The position numbers and the translations under genes are program-made. Shown here one piece after another: positions 18,296 through 28,800 of a stretch of 31,743 bases of DNA (its first letter is position 1; every line of letters starts with the position of its first letter). The stretch spans positions 1 to 31,743 of the forward strand of contig JARBJD010000579.1 in the NCBI GenBank assembly GCA_033064195.1. The letters run 5' to 3'. Origin of the DNA: Blattamonas nauphoetae. Lineage: Eukaryota; Preaxostyla; Oxymonadida. The notes under the pieces were generated by a model, which was not told where the DNA came from, did not search any database, and saw only the letters and a program-made list of their open reading frames with translations.

Positions 18296-19960
18296 ACCTA
18301 AGAAGTTTTCCGGTCTAAACTTGTCATTTTGTCTCCTTCTCCATCTATGCTCACTTCCCCATCCGAGCTGCCACTCATCATATCCACTCAACTTCTTTTC
18401 CTCCGAGATCTCATTGGAGAGTCTACCTCTCCCGATTTTGAACCTCTCCCAATACAACAAGAAAATAGTTTCAACAAATGATGATAGCAATGCCATATTT
18501 CAACTTTCTGTTGCTGACTAAACAAGTGAATGGATGCAAAACCTCCAACCTTTCTTGTTGAACGAATGCAATCCAATAGACTTCGCTAAGCACTTCCATC
18601 ATCCAACCATTAAGCCACTTTTTTGTGATATATCTCAGCAGGAAGCACCAGTGATTCCATCACTTCTTTCCCACCAATCGTAACTCCCTGTTTTTTGACT
18701 GCTCCTGATCATCTGACACCCGATCTGTGTTCTTGCTCCACCATCGCGTTTTGCATCAATGATTATCTCAGCACTTATGTCGTTAGTTTCACCCCTCTCA
18801 TATGGCATAATCGTAGCACAGTAAGAACAGGCGATTTGGACATGAAGAACAAGCTGGACAAAGAAACCCAGCTGGAACTGCCTTCACAAGCAAATTCGAC
18901 GCCTCACTCACATTCTCTCACTAACCAGCACCCATATCAGTTTTGCATGCTGCCACATTCTCCTTTCTTCGAGGAGTGTGATTTCACAGATTCTTCACCG
19001 TCTCCATCCACCCTCACTCCAGAAACCCGGACAATCACGCCACAACACACACGACAGCTCTCCCAGCCCGTCAGCGAGACATCAACCGCATTTGACGAAG
19101 TGGCAATGGATGTCGAAGATGAAGAGTCAGATGAGGAACACAACGACACCTACATGTCCTTCCTGTACACCATCTCATAAATCCCATCACATCTTCCAAG
19201 CCAGCTCCACCTCGACCTGATCACACTCTCCTCTCTCCTCGTCCTATCCTTCACCGCCTTCTCTACATGCTGCATTGATCCTCCCACCACTCCATCGCCA
19301 AACAAGACAAATCACTCCGACTCTTCTCGCTTCAAATCAACTCGTCTCTCTTTCTCGTTCCGATGTACACAAAGGCGTGAATTGAGCGGCAGAAAAGACA
19401 GGACACCTGTGGGGAGGAGGGGAGAGTGGGAAGAGGACAGAGGGAATTCGGGGACGTTCCGACGATGGCGAGATGAACGAAAGAAGAACGAGAGTCCAAA
19501 TGCAACAAGTTTCTCTGTCGGACAGTCTGACTCGACTGATCCTTCCCTCCCTCCATCTCCACAGGCCTTCCTCGCATTTTTGCAGAAGCACCCGCCCACT
19601 TTCTGTGCCCGAGTGATGTCACTCGATACTGTGCTCATCCCTCCTCACTTTTCTTCAACACACCAGCATTCGCGGAGTGGAAGAGGCAGATGGAAGTTCA
19701 GAGAGGGGGAGGAGAAGATGCTGACGGAACAGTGCATCGAGCGAGGGTGGTGTGGAGGGAGTGACAGCGAGGCTCTGCGCGAGGAGAGAGGATGAGCTCA
19801 CACTCTCACACTTCCCAATTGGCCTCGACAACTCTGCCCAGATCCAACAATCTCTGAACACACTCCAAATGGCGATCCAAGCAGCGATGAACCCATCCGT
19901 CCTCCTCAACCCCTTTTTCAGCTCACCCAATCTCTTCAACCACTCACACGCGTGACATCA
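18296..19960 (+). pseudogene. Remnants of a host-type gene (plus strand)
   Basis: The 5' end begins inside the arm with the frame that reads VNRILPTPQSIDHLF, the same opening as the gene in the right arm, then soon meets an in-frame TAA. Further plus-strand stretches look coding: SEWMQNLQPFLLNECNPIDF at about 18523-18680, an acidic Ser/Thr/Pro segment ending near 19180, and SAQIQQSLNTLQMAIQAAMN at about 19830-19950. A TGACTAAACAAG before the first stretch resembles a branch point and 3' splice site. Frames change often. Best read as pieces of one or two oxymonad-type genes with introns and decay; family unknown. 19310-19640 is low-complexity in both strands. Confidence 0.4.
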
Positions 19961-20107
19961 CCGTCTGCGTGTCGAGTTTAGAATGCAACAACCACTGTCT
20001 ACACCCACATAGTTGCGGAGGAAGAACTTCTCACTTCCTTGCAGCTTTCTGATGGAAAGTTGCATGCTTTTCTCTTCTTTTGACTTGAGTTTCATTTTGT
20101 ATTTCTC

Positions 20108-22031
20108 TCATTTCATGTCTGTTCTCATTCCACACCAATCGAAGACAAGTGAAGTGAAACAAAGATAAGACAAACCCATGATGTTCTTTTCAACGAATGG
20201 TGGGAAGGAGATGAAGATGGACTGGGCACCTTCGGATGTGCTTTGGAGCTGGCGGAGGGTGTGGCAGAGTTCGGCGGCTTGTTGTTTCATCTCGTCGGTG
20301 GAGTCTGATCGGAGGAAGTTTTCTTTGATTTCGATCACTGTAGGGGAGAGGTACTTCGTCCAGTCGATTGTGGTTGCACCGTTGTCAAGTCGAATCACAC
20401 CACTTGTCCACTCGCAGATTGTGAGGGAGTCGGAGTTCGGAACAGAAATGTTCACTCCATCAATCACACACTCCTTCAAAGTGACGATCGAACCCACTCC
20501 AAGGATGAAGACAAATGATTCAGATGGCGTTTCAACAGCAACTTACTCTTTTTTGACCTCCAACGTACCTTCGGTCACCGTGATCAGAGCAGACTCGACT
20601 GGATGTGTGGCTGTAGTTGGGATTCGGATGATTCCATTCACATTCTTCCCATTCTCGATTAGTACCGACAGATCTTTTGAAATGACAAACGATTTTGTTT
20701 CTTTCGTCTCTTTCAGAACTTTGAGAGTGATTTCGTTGTGTCCGAGTCCATCGGCGATGATCCATGTTTTGTTGATCGACGGACATGGATTGGTGAGATC
20801 GCCACACGTCAGATCATCAAAAGTTGACGAATCATCAACAAACAACGTGATTATGGGTGGCTTTGGCTTCGTGGTGAATTTGTTGACTTGCTTCCTCATT
20901 GGATGTCTCCCCAGTTGCTAAGTTCAGATCGTAGTTGTGTCCGATGTTCACGTGTTCAGCTGTCAGAATCAGTTTGCAGGAAGTGCAGGGTGAGTTTGTG
21001 AACTGTAACGAGATGGACTTGAAGAGGTGTGAAAGCGGCACAGTGAATTGCTTCGCCTTTGGGTTGATGATGATCGCATTGTTGTCTTTCGTGATCTGTG
21101 CAATCGTGTAAACTTAATCGAAGACAGCATGTGGCGACTCCGAGTCGTCCGTTGAGATTGAGCAAGAGAGCGTTCCATCTTCGTCGCGAGTGAGAGTGAC
21201 AACAAGATCTGCGTTCGAAGCAGCCTGTTCGAGTGTGAGTGTGCACACACCAGAATCGAACGCTCTTCCTTCAAATGATAGGTCCAAACTGTTCTCGTCA
21301 TCACTCAGCACAGGCGACACTTTCTCCAATCGGGTCGGTTCGTCAGGGATTGCGAATGTGAGAGTCGCATCAATGCATTTCGCGGTTGACAGAGACACAA
21401 TCCGATATGTCTCACCATACGCCAGCGTGGATTTCGGGTACAGAGGGATCGACACTGTTCCAGTCGAGTCATCTTCAGATTCGGTGAACGACATTGTAAC
21501 ATTGATTATGTTCGCTTCTGTTTCCGATCCAGATGCAACAGACGACGGAACAACTGTCAGCGTTGCACTTCCACTTGGCAGTTTATGTCCAGACAGTGTC
21601 AGCGTGGTCGTGTTCAGATCGGTACCATTCACTTGCGAAGATATGCTGAGAAGACGAGTCAGTTCGGGATTCGTCGATGTCGTTCCACCAGCATCGAATG
21701 GGACAGTGAGTGTCGTTGTCGATGTTCCATTCACTGAAAGCGTCACAGTGTATGGTCCGTTCGTCATCAATTTTCCCTCCCAACTCAATCTGATTTCTTT
21801 CTCATCGTTCACATGTTCCACTTTTGTGATCCCTGTGATCCGTGCTGGTTCTGAAGGCGTCGTCATTGCTGTCTCTGACTGCATCACGATGACTGAGGAG
21901 CCTGCTGGTTTCTCCGATGCATCGGTGATTGTGTATTCGGTGTTGAACAAGATCTTCTTGTTCGCTCCATAGATCGGAATCGAGAATGGTTGTCGCTCGA
22001 ACATGGCACATGTTGTCCTGCGTGAGAGCAA
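20108..22031 (-). pseudogene. Host-type repeated beta-sandwich surface protein fragment
   Basis: The part at 21114-22031 has about three Ig-like repeats of about 100 residues, each with a L.L.G..L..G.ATLTV.P-type strand pair and an F..ETY.I(V/T)-type closing (for example LTLSGHKLPSGSATLTV). After an in-frame TAA the same frame continues (VYTIAQITKDNNAIIINPK) for another domain. Following a frame change near 20900, a different module begins: a CGDLTNPCPSINKTW segment and beta-helix-like strands, again with a TAA after LEVKKE and the same frame going on (SESFVFILGVGSIVTL) to a TGA at 20108. This style fits large secreted or surface proteins of oxymonads. The 5' end is cut where helical-repeat sequence joins near 22025. 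The combination of stops and frame change points to a decayed gene. Confidence 0.6.
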
Positions 22032-22790
22032 TCAATCGACCAACGAACGACGGCGAGAGTCTGCGATGTTGCTGACGAGACGTACAGCGAGAGGAATTGA
22101 AGAGCGGAGCAGCGGGCGGTTAGGGATGGCTGGGAGAGGGCAGCGTGGACGTTGTTGATGATGGTGTCGGAGATCTGCTCCGATTGGAGGCTGAACAAGT
22201 CGGGTTGGGAGTGTGTGACTGACGCGAAGCACAGAAGGATCCGAGCGAAGGATGCTGACGGGGCCTGTTCTTGAATCAGTTTGAGAATCATCAGATGCGC
22301 TTCGGGGCCGTCGGCGAAGGATCGAATGGACGACGTGAAACAGAACGTCTTGTCGAACGAGGTGTCGCAGAGGGAGGACACAAGGCGAGGTAAAAGACCA
22401 ACGAGATGGGCACGAGAGTTTATGGGGTCGATTTGGGTCAGACAACGCCCGGTTTCCTCGAGAAGACGACACGAAACTGAAAAGTGTTATAGGGAGGAAG
22501 AACAGACATAAAAAGCGATTTGAGGGGTTTCATCGAAGAGAGATACGATGAAGGACCCGAGTGGAAAGAATTCAAATCCATTCTGAGATATCACTTCTGC
22601 CATTTCCAGGAACCTGATCGCGAGAAGATGAGAAGAAGAAAAGAATAAAAACGTGTTGACAGATTGAGTCGATCAGTGTGGTGAATGTTTGATCTTCCGA
22701 CTGTACCAGCGAATCAATTGCAGCTGATATCGAGGTCTGTCCATAGTTGGCCAAAGAAGAAACGACAGCCACGACTGTCCGCGCTTATAT
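22032..22790 (-). pseudogene. Host-type helical-repeat (HEAT/ARM-like) gene fragment
   Basis: Coding stretches on the minus strand: ANYGQTSISAAIDSLVQS (near 22700), NGFEFFPLGSFIVSLFDE (near 22580), CRLLEETGRCLTQIDPIN (near 22450), and a long stretch with paired amphipathic helices (HSQPDLFSLQSEQISDTI, CSALQFLSLYVSSATSQT) ending at about 22031. An intron of about 71 bp between CQH and NGF fits GT...CAG; a stop codon TAA at 22487-22489 either lies in a second short intron (ACACTTTTCAG acceptor) or marks decay. The 3' end runs into an unrelated surface-protein frame, so the gene is truncated at a rearrangement. Family assignment is by pattern only. Confidence 0.5.
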
Positions 22791-23755
22791 AGATTGTACA
22801 GTCTAAATTGGAAAAAATATCATTTGAGAAAGCCGATAAATAGTATGCTTCTGGTATGATGGTCATTTCAGGGACGTTTTGAGAGAGTTCATTTGATGAT
22901 TCGTGAGGAGGTGGTCGCTTTGATTCCTTGTCGCTGTGATGTGAATTTGCCTCGAATGAATCTGGTGGATCTTCGAGTGAGCTGATTTCAACACCCTACA
23001 GTTGGAGATTTGAATTTGTTTATGATCGAGAGAAAGACGGACCTTGAATCCAACAGTGGTTGTGCTTCCACGCTTTGACATGACTTTAGGCAGTCCCTTT
23101 TTGGCTGTCTTCTTCGGTGTGAAGCGACTTGGGTCGAGTGCTCTTTCGGTTGGACGTAAGTTTTGGTTCATCGAAACGATCGATTGTGCTTTCCTTTGAG
23201 ATGTGGTGGTGTCCTGAATTTTCGTGGATTTCTTGTGCTCCTTGATGAGAACATTCGCGGTTGGTCGGGTGAACAGCTGAGTCCGCTTCCTCTGTTGCAT
23301 CTGATGGACTTCTCTTGCTGGTGCTGTCGTTGCTCGCCCTGCAGAAATAATGCCGATGGGTGCAAGCTTCTTGTTCTGTTTGAACGAGTTAGTGTTGATA
23401 AACACAGTGTCGTCTTTACTCTGAAGGTTAAATCGGTAAAAGATGATTCGAAATCATCATGTGTGGTGTGAATGTTTGTGTTGTACGATTGGGTCGTGAG
23501 TATCCACAAACGGACTAAACAAATGGAGGGAGAGTGACATGAACAAACAAGGATGACAACTTGTGGTTTTGTTGAGTAAAGATGAGCGATGAGAGATTGA
23601 AAGGAAGAGAAGTCAATCTGGTTTGGATCAGGAAGATTTTCTGATAAACTGTCCACACGACGGAGAAAATGACAAATGAATTCTGGAAAACATCGTATAT
23701 CGTTGAAAAGATGGTCAATCGATTGAGGAGTTGGGAGGATCCGATTCACAGAATG
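22714..23755 (-). CDS. Host-type gene with two short introns, unknown function
   Basis: Three exons give a continuous phase-0 reading frame: from about 23755 to 23549 (VNRILPTPQSIDHLF to QVVIL), 23420-23043 (SKDDTVFINTNSFKQNKK to TTTVGFK) and 22995-22714 (GVEISSLEDPPDSFEANS onward to a TGA). Both introns have GT and AG ends (128 bp and 47 bp). The middle exon is basic and Thr/Lys-rich, the last is acidic then hydrophobic. The start codon is not clear: the frame opens within the arm and an earlier exon may be missing. The last 90 bases overlap the helical-repeat fragment in another frame, so the true 3' end is uncertain. No known domain. Confidence 0.5.
22996..23042 (-). other. 47-bp intron
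   Basis: Minus strand GTCCGTC...CCAACTGTAG. Removing it joins GGATTCAAG to GGTGTTGAA in phase 0 and avoids the stop that the unspliced frame would meet. Confidence 0.6.
23421..23548 (-). other. 128-bp intron
   Basis: Minus strand GTTTGTTC...AACCTTCAG. Joins GTCATCCTT to AGTAAAGAC in phase 0. Confidence 0.55.
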
Positions 23756-23861
23756 AACAGTTACTTTCAGTTGTCAATAAACAATAAAACAAAGAGAGAT
23801 GGCAAAGAATTATGAAAAATGAACAAACACGATGTTGGAAGCTTTCATTTTGGAAAAGGAT

Positions 23862-23932
23862 TGCCGATGCCGGGGTTCGATCCGTGACCGAGGAGTGAGA
23901 GGCTCTTCATCTTCCCACTACACCATTTGTTC
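23862..23932 (-). ncRNA. tRNA-Glu-like (degenerate) sequence in the right arm
   Basis: Nearly identical to 18064-18134 but with one change that weakens the T stem further. Same A box and B box, same absent acceptor pairing. Confidence 0.55.
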
Positions 23933-23979
23933 AATTTTTCTTGATCAAACATCCACACGAATATCTTTCAAAAACGAAC

Positions 23980-24105
23980 TTTTTGAGAAAACGAACTTTT
24001 TCAGATTTCGAACTTTTTCCCAGATTTCGAACTTTTCCCAGATTTCGAACTTTTCTTCAGATTTCGAACTTTGTCTCAGATTTCGAACTTTTTCTCAGTT
24101 TTAGA
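23980..24105 (+). repeat. TTCGAA minisatellite, right array
   Basis: Six to seven units of about 18 bp, CAGATTTCGAACTTTTCC type, preceded by AACGAACTTTTTGAG variants. Same repeat as 17928-18028 in inverse orientation, about two units longer. Confidence 0.85.
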
Positions 24106-25828
24106 ACTCTAAATTGTGGCAGCCGATCAAGGTGGATCAACAGAATGTTTCCTGGTTTGTATTTCCATAACATCTGTGTTGTCTGTTGCTTTTGGATGTT
24201 CTTTAATTGTTCTTCACAACTGGAGATGTACAGAGCTTCAATCTCCTATTGTTTTGTGCTTGCTGTGGAGTGAACTTGTTCCAGTACGCTCGATGAGGAG
24301 TCATGTTGTAGTATTCCACCATCTGATTCATCAGTGAATGATTCGCCATTTGTGTTGCATTGTCCTGGAATCCATCTCTGATTGTTCTGATCACTCGATC
24401 AACAATTCTGTTGTGATTCGTGAATGGTGAACTCGTGAAATAAGTACTGACTTTCTGCTTTCGAAAGAACTCTGATGCTTCTCTACTTGTCCATGCTGCT
24501 TCACCATCACCTCGAATGTTGTTCACGTGAACGCCACGATGATTTATCAGATCGTTGATTGCAGTCTTGACTTTGCTCCATGATTTATCCAGAACAGGAA
24601 TGACAACCAGGTATTTGGTGTTGATGTTAATGGCAAAGAGATAGATCTGCAACACTGTTTTCGACGTTGGTGATTGGATAAATACAAGATCAATTTCCCA
24701 GGATCCAAACTTGGGAGAAAAGTATGGTCGATCACAATTCTGAGGAACCTTTCTATCAGATGTCTTCTGTGGATCACCAGTTATTGCTTTGGACATGAAC
24801 TGCATTTTTGATCGAAAAGGATACACAATTTTTTCCGTTGTTTTAGGAATCATTGGTGGATCAATTCTCATTCTGTCACTTCCTTTCTCTCTCTGAATTT
24901 TCCTGGGATGTGCAGCACTCCATCTATGATCATATTCCTCATACCAATCCTGAAATGATCTTCCTCCGAATGGGATTTGTTTTGTGTGAGTCAGAATGAA
25001 GTCAAGATCTTCGTTCGCAATCTTTCTGTTTATCGAGGCTCGAACGAATGTGTCTCTGTTCATTTTATTTGCATCCAGAATGTGTGATGTAATATAGTGT
25101 TCCATCTGCTTTTGATTTTTCATTATTGAGTTCTCAGCTTTGATCTGTTCATCTTCTGAATCGTTTCTCTGTTGATGATCAAACAATCCTTTCATTTGTG
25201 CCAACTTATTGAGCACTTGCTGTGTCGTCGGTTCGTAGTGTCTGATCTCTCTCACAGGGTGTTTAAATGGAGTTGTTCTGATTGACATTGGTGGATTGGG
25301 AATTATGTCATCATCGTCCTCCTCTTCAAATTTCCTCTCCTTCATTGGATATTCATATTCAAACCCCATTGATTTCAAGTTTCTCTTCTGTCCAATTTTG
25401 ATTGGAGATTCAGGTGATTCTATTGCTATTGGTCTTTGCACTGGAATTAGTATTGGTCTTGCCTCTGCAGGCCTTCGAATCCGTGGTGAAAAATTCACTC
25501 TCTGAGTCACCTCGTGATGATAAAATTGATATGCTTCGAATGCAAGTTTAGCAGTGCTATCCCGAATACGAACTCCTAGGAAGTTGCTTACAAATTGTTG
25601 AACTACTCTTCTTCCATCAGGTAGTGATAATTCAGGAGACAAACCTCCATTGAACCAATCCTCGAAGTATGTTTCATCATTTCCATCAAAAGGTCCATTA
25701 GAATCAGCGCCATGATAGACAGGTAAAACGTTAGTTAAAGTCCATTTCTTTTCGACTATTTCGTTTTTGGAATGCTGTGTGCACCGAAGTAACCTATTCA
25801 CTAAAGTATTAATCTGTCGTGTATTCAT

Positions 25829-25850
25829 TTGGTACAAAAAATAAAGTTTG
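25829..25850 (-). promoter_or_regulatory. T-rich promoter of the integrase, overlapping the PolB end region
   Basis: Minus strand ACTTTATTTTTTGTACCAA abuts ATG 25828. The PolB stop codon (25854-25856) lies just upstream, so only 25 bp separate the genes, and this box decides the integrase start. Confidence 0.65.
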
Positions 25851-25853
25851 TGT

Positions 25854-28800
25854 TTATTCAATTATAAAATCAGTAGCTTTCAGTCCATGAATGAATGGAG
25901 GACACGATTCATTTTCAAGTACGATTGCCTTCAGATGGATTCCACTGAGACTGAGTTTCTGCTGTTGTATTTTCGCAATCTCAAATCCATTACTGTCCTC
26001 TTCGCTCACGATTCTTCTCGTCTGGAACGCATCATTCTGATGCTTGAACCGTTTTACGGTGAAGTTCAGTGTTGTCGTCACAGTTTTCTCTCCATTAAGG
26101 CACTTCACATAATCGTCACTCGTGATATTTGTTTTCTTCAGAGACACTCCTTTGATTTTGCATTTCTCATCGAGAGAGTAACACTTTGGTGCAAGACAGA
26201 TCATCTGTTCACCTTCCTTTTCAATTGCTAGTCCCAACAGCTTCTTCTCATCATCAACTCCTTTTTCAGGATTGGGAAACCATTCATATTTGTGTGCATC
26301 ATAGAATTCCTTGTCAGCAATCACGTGTTCAAATTGTTGATGGATTCCAGCATTTGGATCACCACTAGTTGCCCAGTACGCAGAGTCAGTGTCACCCTCA
26401 CAGAAATGAATCTTGTTCATGTCGAGGCACTTGTACATAAAGTTGTAGATGAAATTCAGATACCAGAACTTGGCATTGTCGAGTGTGAATACTGCTTCTT
26501 GCAGACATGTTTTGCACGATGCTTTCTCTCTGTCTTCGATCACAATGTAGTTGTCCTCATTGATCTCTCGAGTCGCCACAAATCCTTTCATCATTTGTTT
26601 CAAGTATGTTCTCTTCTCATTGCAGATTGTGATTGAGTTGTACTTCTCAGTGTTCATTCCATCATATCCGTAACTTCCATTCAAGTTGGTCTTACAGAAT
26701 TGTTCTTTTCCTTATTTCCAACCTTCATTGCTTCAATTCTATCATTCATGAATGAGGTCACAAATGGTTCAAATCCAGCATGTCTCGAAAAGACCATCAC
26801 AGTCTTCATATCGTCTACGATGAAGTGGCAATAGTCGATGAGGAACCACAGATTGTATGTCGAAAAGAACATATACTGATCGTGTGTGCTCAAGAGTTGG
26901 GTCAGCTTCCGTTGTTTGTCATCAGTCTTCAATCCATGCTTCTTCATCAGTGAATATGTCTTCTCTCCAATGGTCTCTTCTGTTGTATTGACCACTATGT
27001 TCCTGAAGATTGGTGGGAAATTAATGAACTCATTGATGTGCTTTTCATCGATATGTCCCTTCAATTCAGCAACAAACAGTGTCTTCTGGTTCTTGTCCTC
27101 TATGATCTCCTGACATTCTTTATCCCCTGTTGCGGTGAATAAGCATCGTCCTGGCATGTACATTCTGTGGTTGGTGTACGGATTGTTCTTGTTCTTGATT
27201 GATGAGAAAGCACTTGGATAAAGTGAATTGAAATCAACACCACAGACGTGAGTCATTTTATGTTCTGTATCGTTGGAGATAACTTTTCCATCTTCATATG
27301 TGAAGTGATTGATTGAGTCACGTCTTTGATGTTCTGTCGATGCTGAACATTCGACAATCCACCAGTTACTGCTGCTCTCAGTTTATGGTAGGTCTGCTCA
27401 TGTGTCAGAGTCATCGGTAGTGATTTCCAGATGCAATACTTCTTCAGTTGAATTCTCAATCTTGTGAGATGTTCATCATGGTCTGACTTGTATGTGTTAC
27501 AGTAGTCACAGCAGATCTTCACGTTCTCTTTGGAATGTCCTTTTGCATTGTCGATTCGGTCTAACGTTGGTCGCACTGCTTGTGAGAAGTGACTTTTGCA
27601 GATGTAGCACACTCTCTTGCACTGTTGAACAAACCAATCATAGTCTGCTTCAGAGACATTTTTGTCAGTACTGCGATGAGCTTTCTGGTCTTGATAAATG
27701 TACGATGCAACCTTGTACTTCCAGTATTGTTTGGTGATTTTATTTCACCAGATTGATCCACTCCATTGAAATCATCATCGATATCAAAATCCTTATACGC
27801 ACACGCATATTTGATTGCTGAAGCATTCGCTGACAGTGAGAGATTGTGCAACATGTCCACTTTGTATTGGAAGTTTAGATCAATGAGATTATCCATTGGT
27901 GCAATCATGCATTCGACGTCTCTGATGTTGTAGAATTTCAGGTAGTCCCATCTGTTTTTGAATCCTTGTCTGTTCCAATCATCAAGGTACATTTGGAAAT
28001 CTGGGTCGGACATTTCACTGTTGTTCAGACTCGAATAGAATTCATATTTAGAGAATGGTTCTTGTTTGCTCAGTACTGTGTCGTAGTCTGATGAGTCGAA
28101 TGATTCGTAAGCAAAGAATGATTTCTGAAGTGTTGTCTTTCCTCCGAAGGCTTTGACTGCAGTATCCAAAGTCATTGGTCCTGTGTACGACATCATGTCA
28201 ATGAATCGAAGTACCTGTTGTGTTTTCTCGTGTCTGATCAATACTTGTTTGTACTTTGTTGTTGATCCAAGGAAGCTCACCACTTTCCAATCCTTGTCAA
28301 CGAGATCACGGAAGATGAGATTGATGTCAAATCTGGAACTGTTGAACCCAATCACACTGACTTCATTTTGTGAAGGAATCTCTGGTCTTCGTATTGGTTG
28401 TTCTCTCGAACTGTCTCAGCATATTTGAAGAGTTCTCTGATCCATCGCTTCACAAAGTCCTTTCCATCTCGAAGATCAAAGTAGATTGACTTCACCCTGA
28501 TTTTGTTTTGATTGCTGATGAGAGAGGCTTCAAGTGCGAGATCAACTGAGTATTGTCATCCGAGAAGAGATCGTCAAGAATGAGATCTTCCATTGTTTCG
28601 AAATCGTACGTGATGTAGTATTGTGTTGGTTTGAATTCGTCTTGTCTTTTGTGTGCCATCAGAAATTCATAAGTTCTATTGTTAAGAATATGTGGAACGT
28701 ATGGTCTTGGCGTCTTATCGAGTGAGATCTTCTTCACATGTTTTCCATCAAGTTCTTTGCACTCTTTGAGATGCTTCTCGTAGTATGTCTTGAAGTGAGA

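Larger units (their letters stand above)
17920..24110. mobile_element. 6.2-kb insertion bounded by inverted repeats, with host-type gene cargo
   Basis: The two arms (about 17920-18295 and 23703-24110) are inverted copies of each other. From outside inward each has an 18-bp minisatellite, a tRNA-like sequence, a spacer, and the 5' end of a cellular-type gene. The middle holds fragments of at least three host-type genes and no transposase or polymerase that I can recognise. It interrupts the Polinton integrase near its C-terminus. Exact ends and the target-site copy are unclear, since the sequences at the junctions (GTTCTAAAACTG and GATTTCAAACTC on the minus strand) are only partly alike. It could be a composite non-autonomous DNA transposon or a captured inverted segmental duplication. 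Confidence 0.75.
23703..24110 (-). repeat. Right inverted arm of the 6.2-kb insertion
   Basis: Inverted counterpart of 17920-18295, with the same order of minisatellite, tRNA-like unit and gene 5' end. Confidence 0.85.
17662..25828 (-). pseudogene. Retrovirus-like Polinton integrase, split by a 6.2-kb insertion
   Basis: The start is ATG 25828: the upstream in-frame start overlaps the promoter box TTTATTTTTTGTACC, which must precede the gene. The N-terminal 300 residues are a polar extension with an acidic patch (EEEDDDD). The catalytic core follows at about residues 390-510: WEIDLVFI (first Asp), NNIRGDGEAAW (second Asp), and the third acidic position in the IV.RVIRTIRDG context, with retroviral-integrase D35 spacing. 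A C-terminal segment (LLIHLDRLPQF) and the part at 17662 to about 17915 carry the chromodomain-like tail. The function is cutting and joining the element's ends to the target. The rest of the tail is separated by the insertion (about 17920-24110), and there is about one further break. TAG stop at 17662. Confidence 0.85.

Noticed and set aside
19382-19795. 137-codon plus-strand frame with charged composition
   Set aside because: Both strands are open and low-complexity here; neither has a domain or a link to the neighbouring coding stretches that I can defend.
20178-20921. 247-codon plus-strand frame
   Set aside because: Antisense to the minus-strand coding of the same surface-protein gene, which has the recognisable motifs.
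21190-21972. 260-codon plus-strand frame opposite the surface-protein remnant
   Set aside because: It is the shadow of the minus-strand beta-sandwich frame; its translation has no domain logic, while the minus strand shows clear repeats.
27492-27737. Plus-strand frames opposite PolB and integrase
   Set aside because: Shadows of the polymerase and integrase coding strands with no motif of their own.
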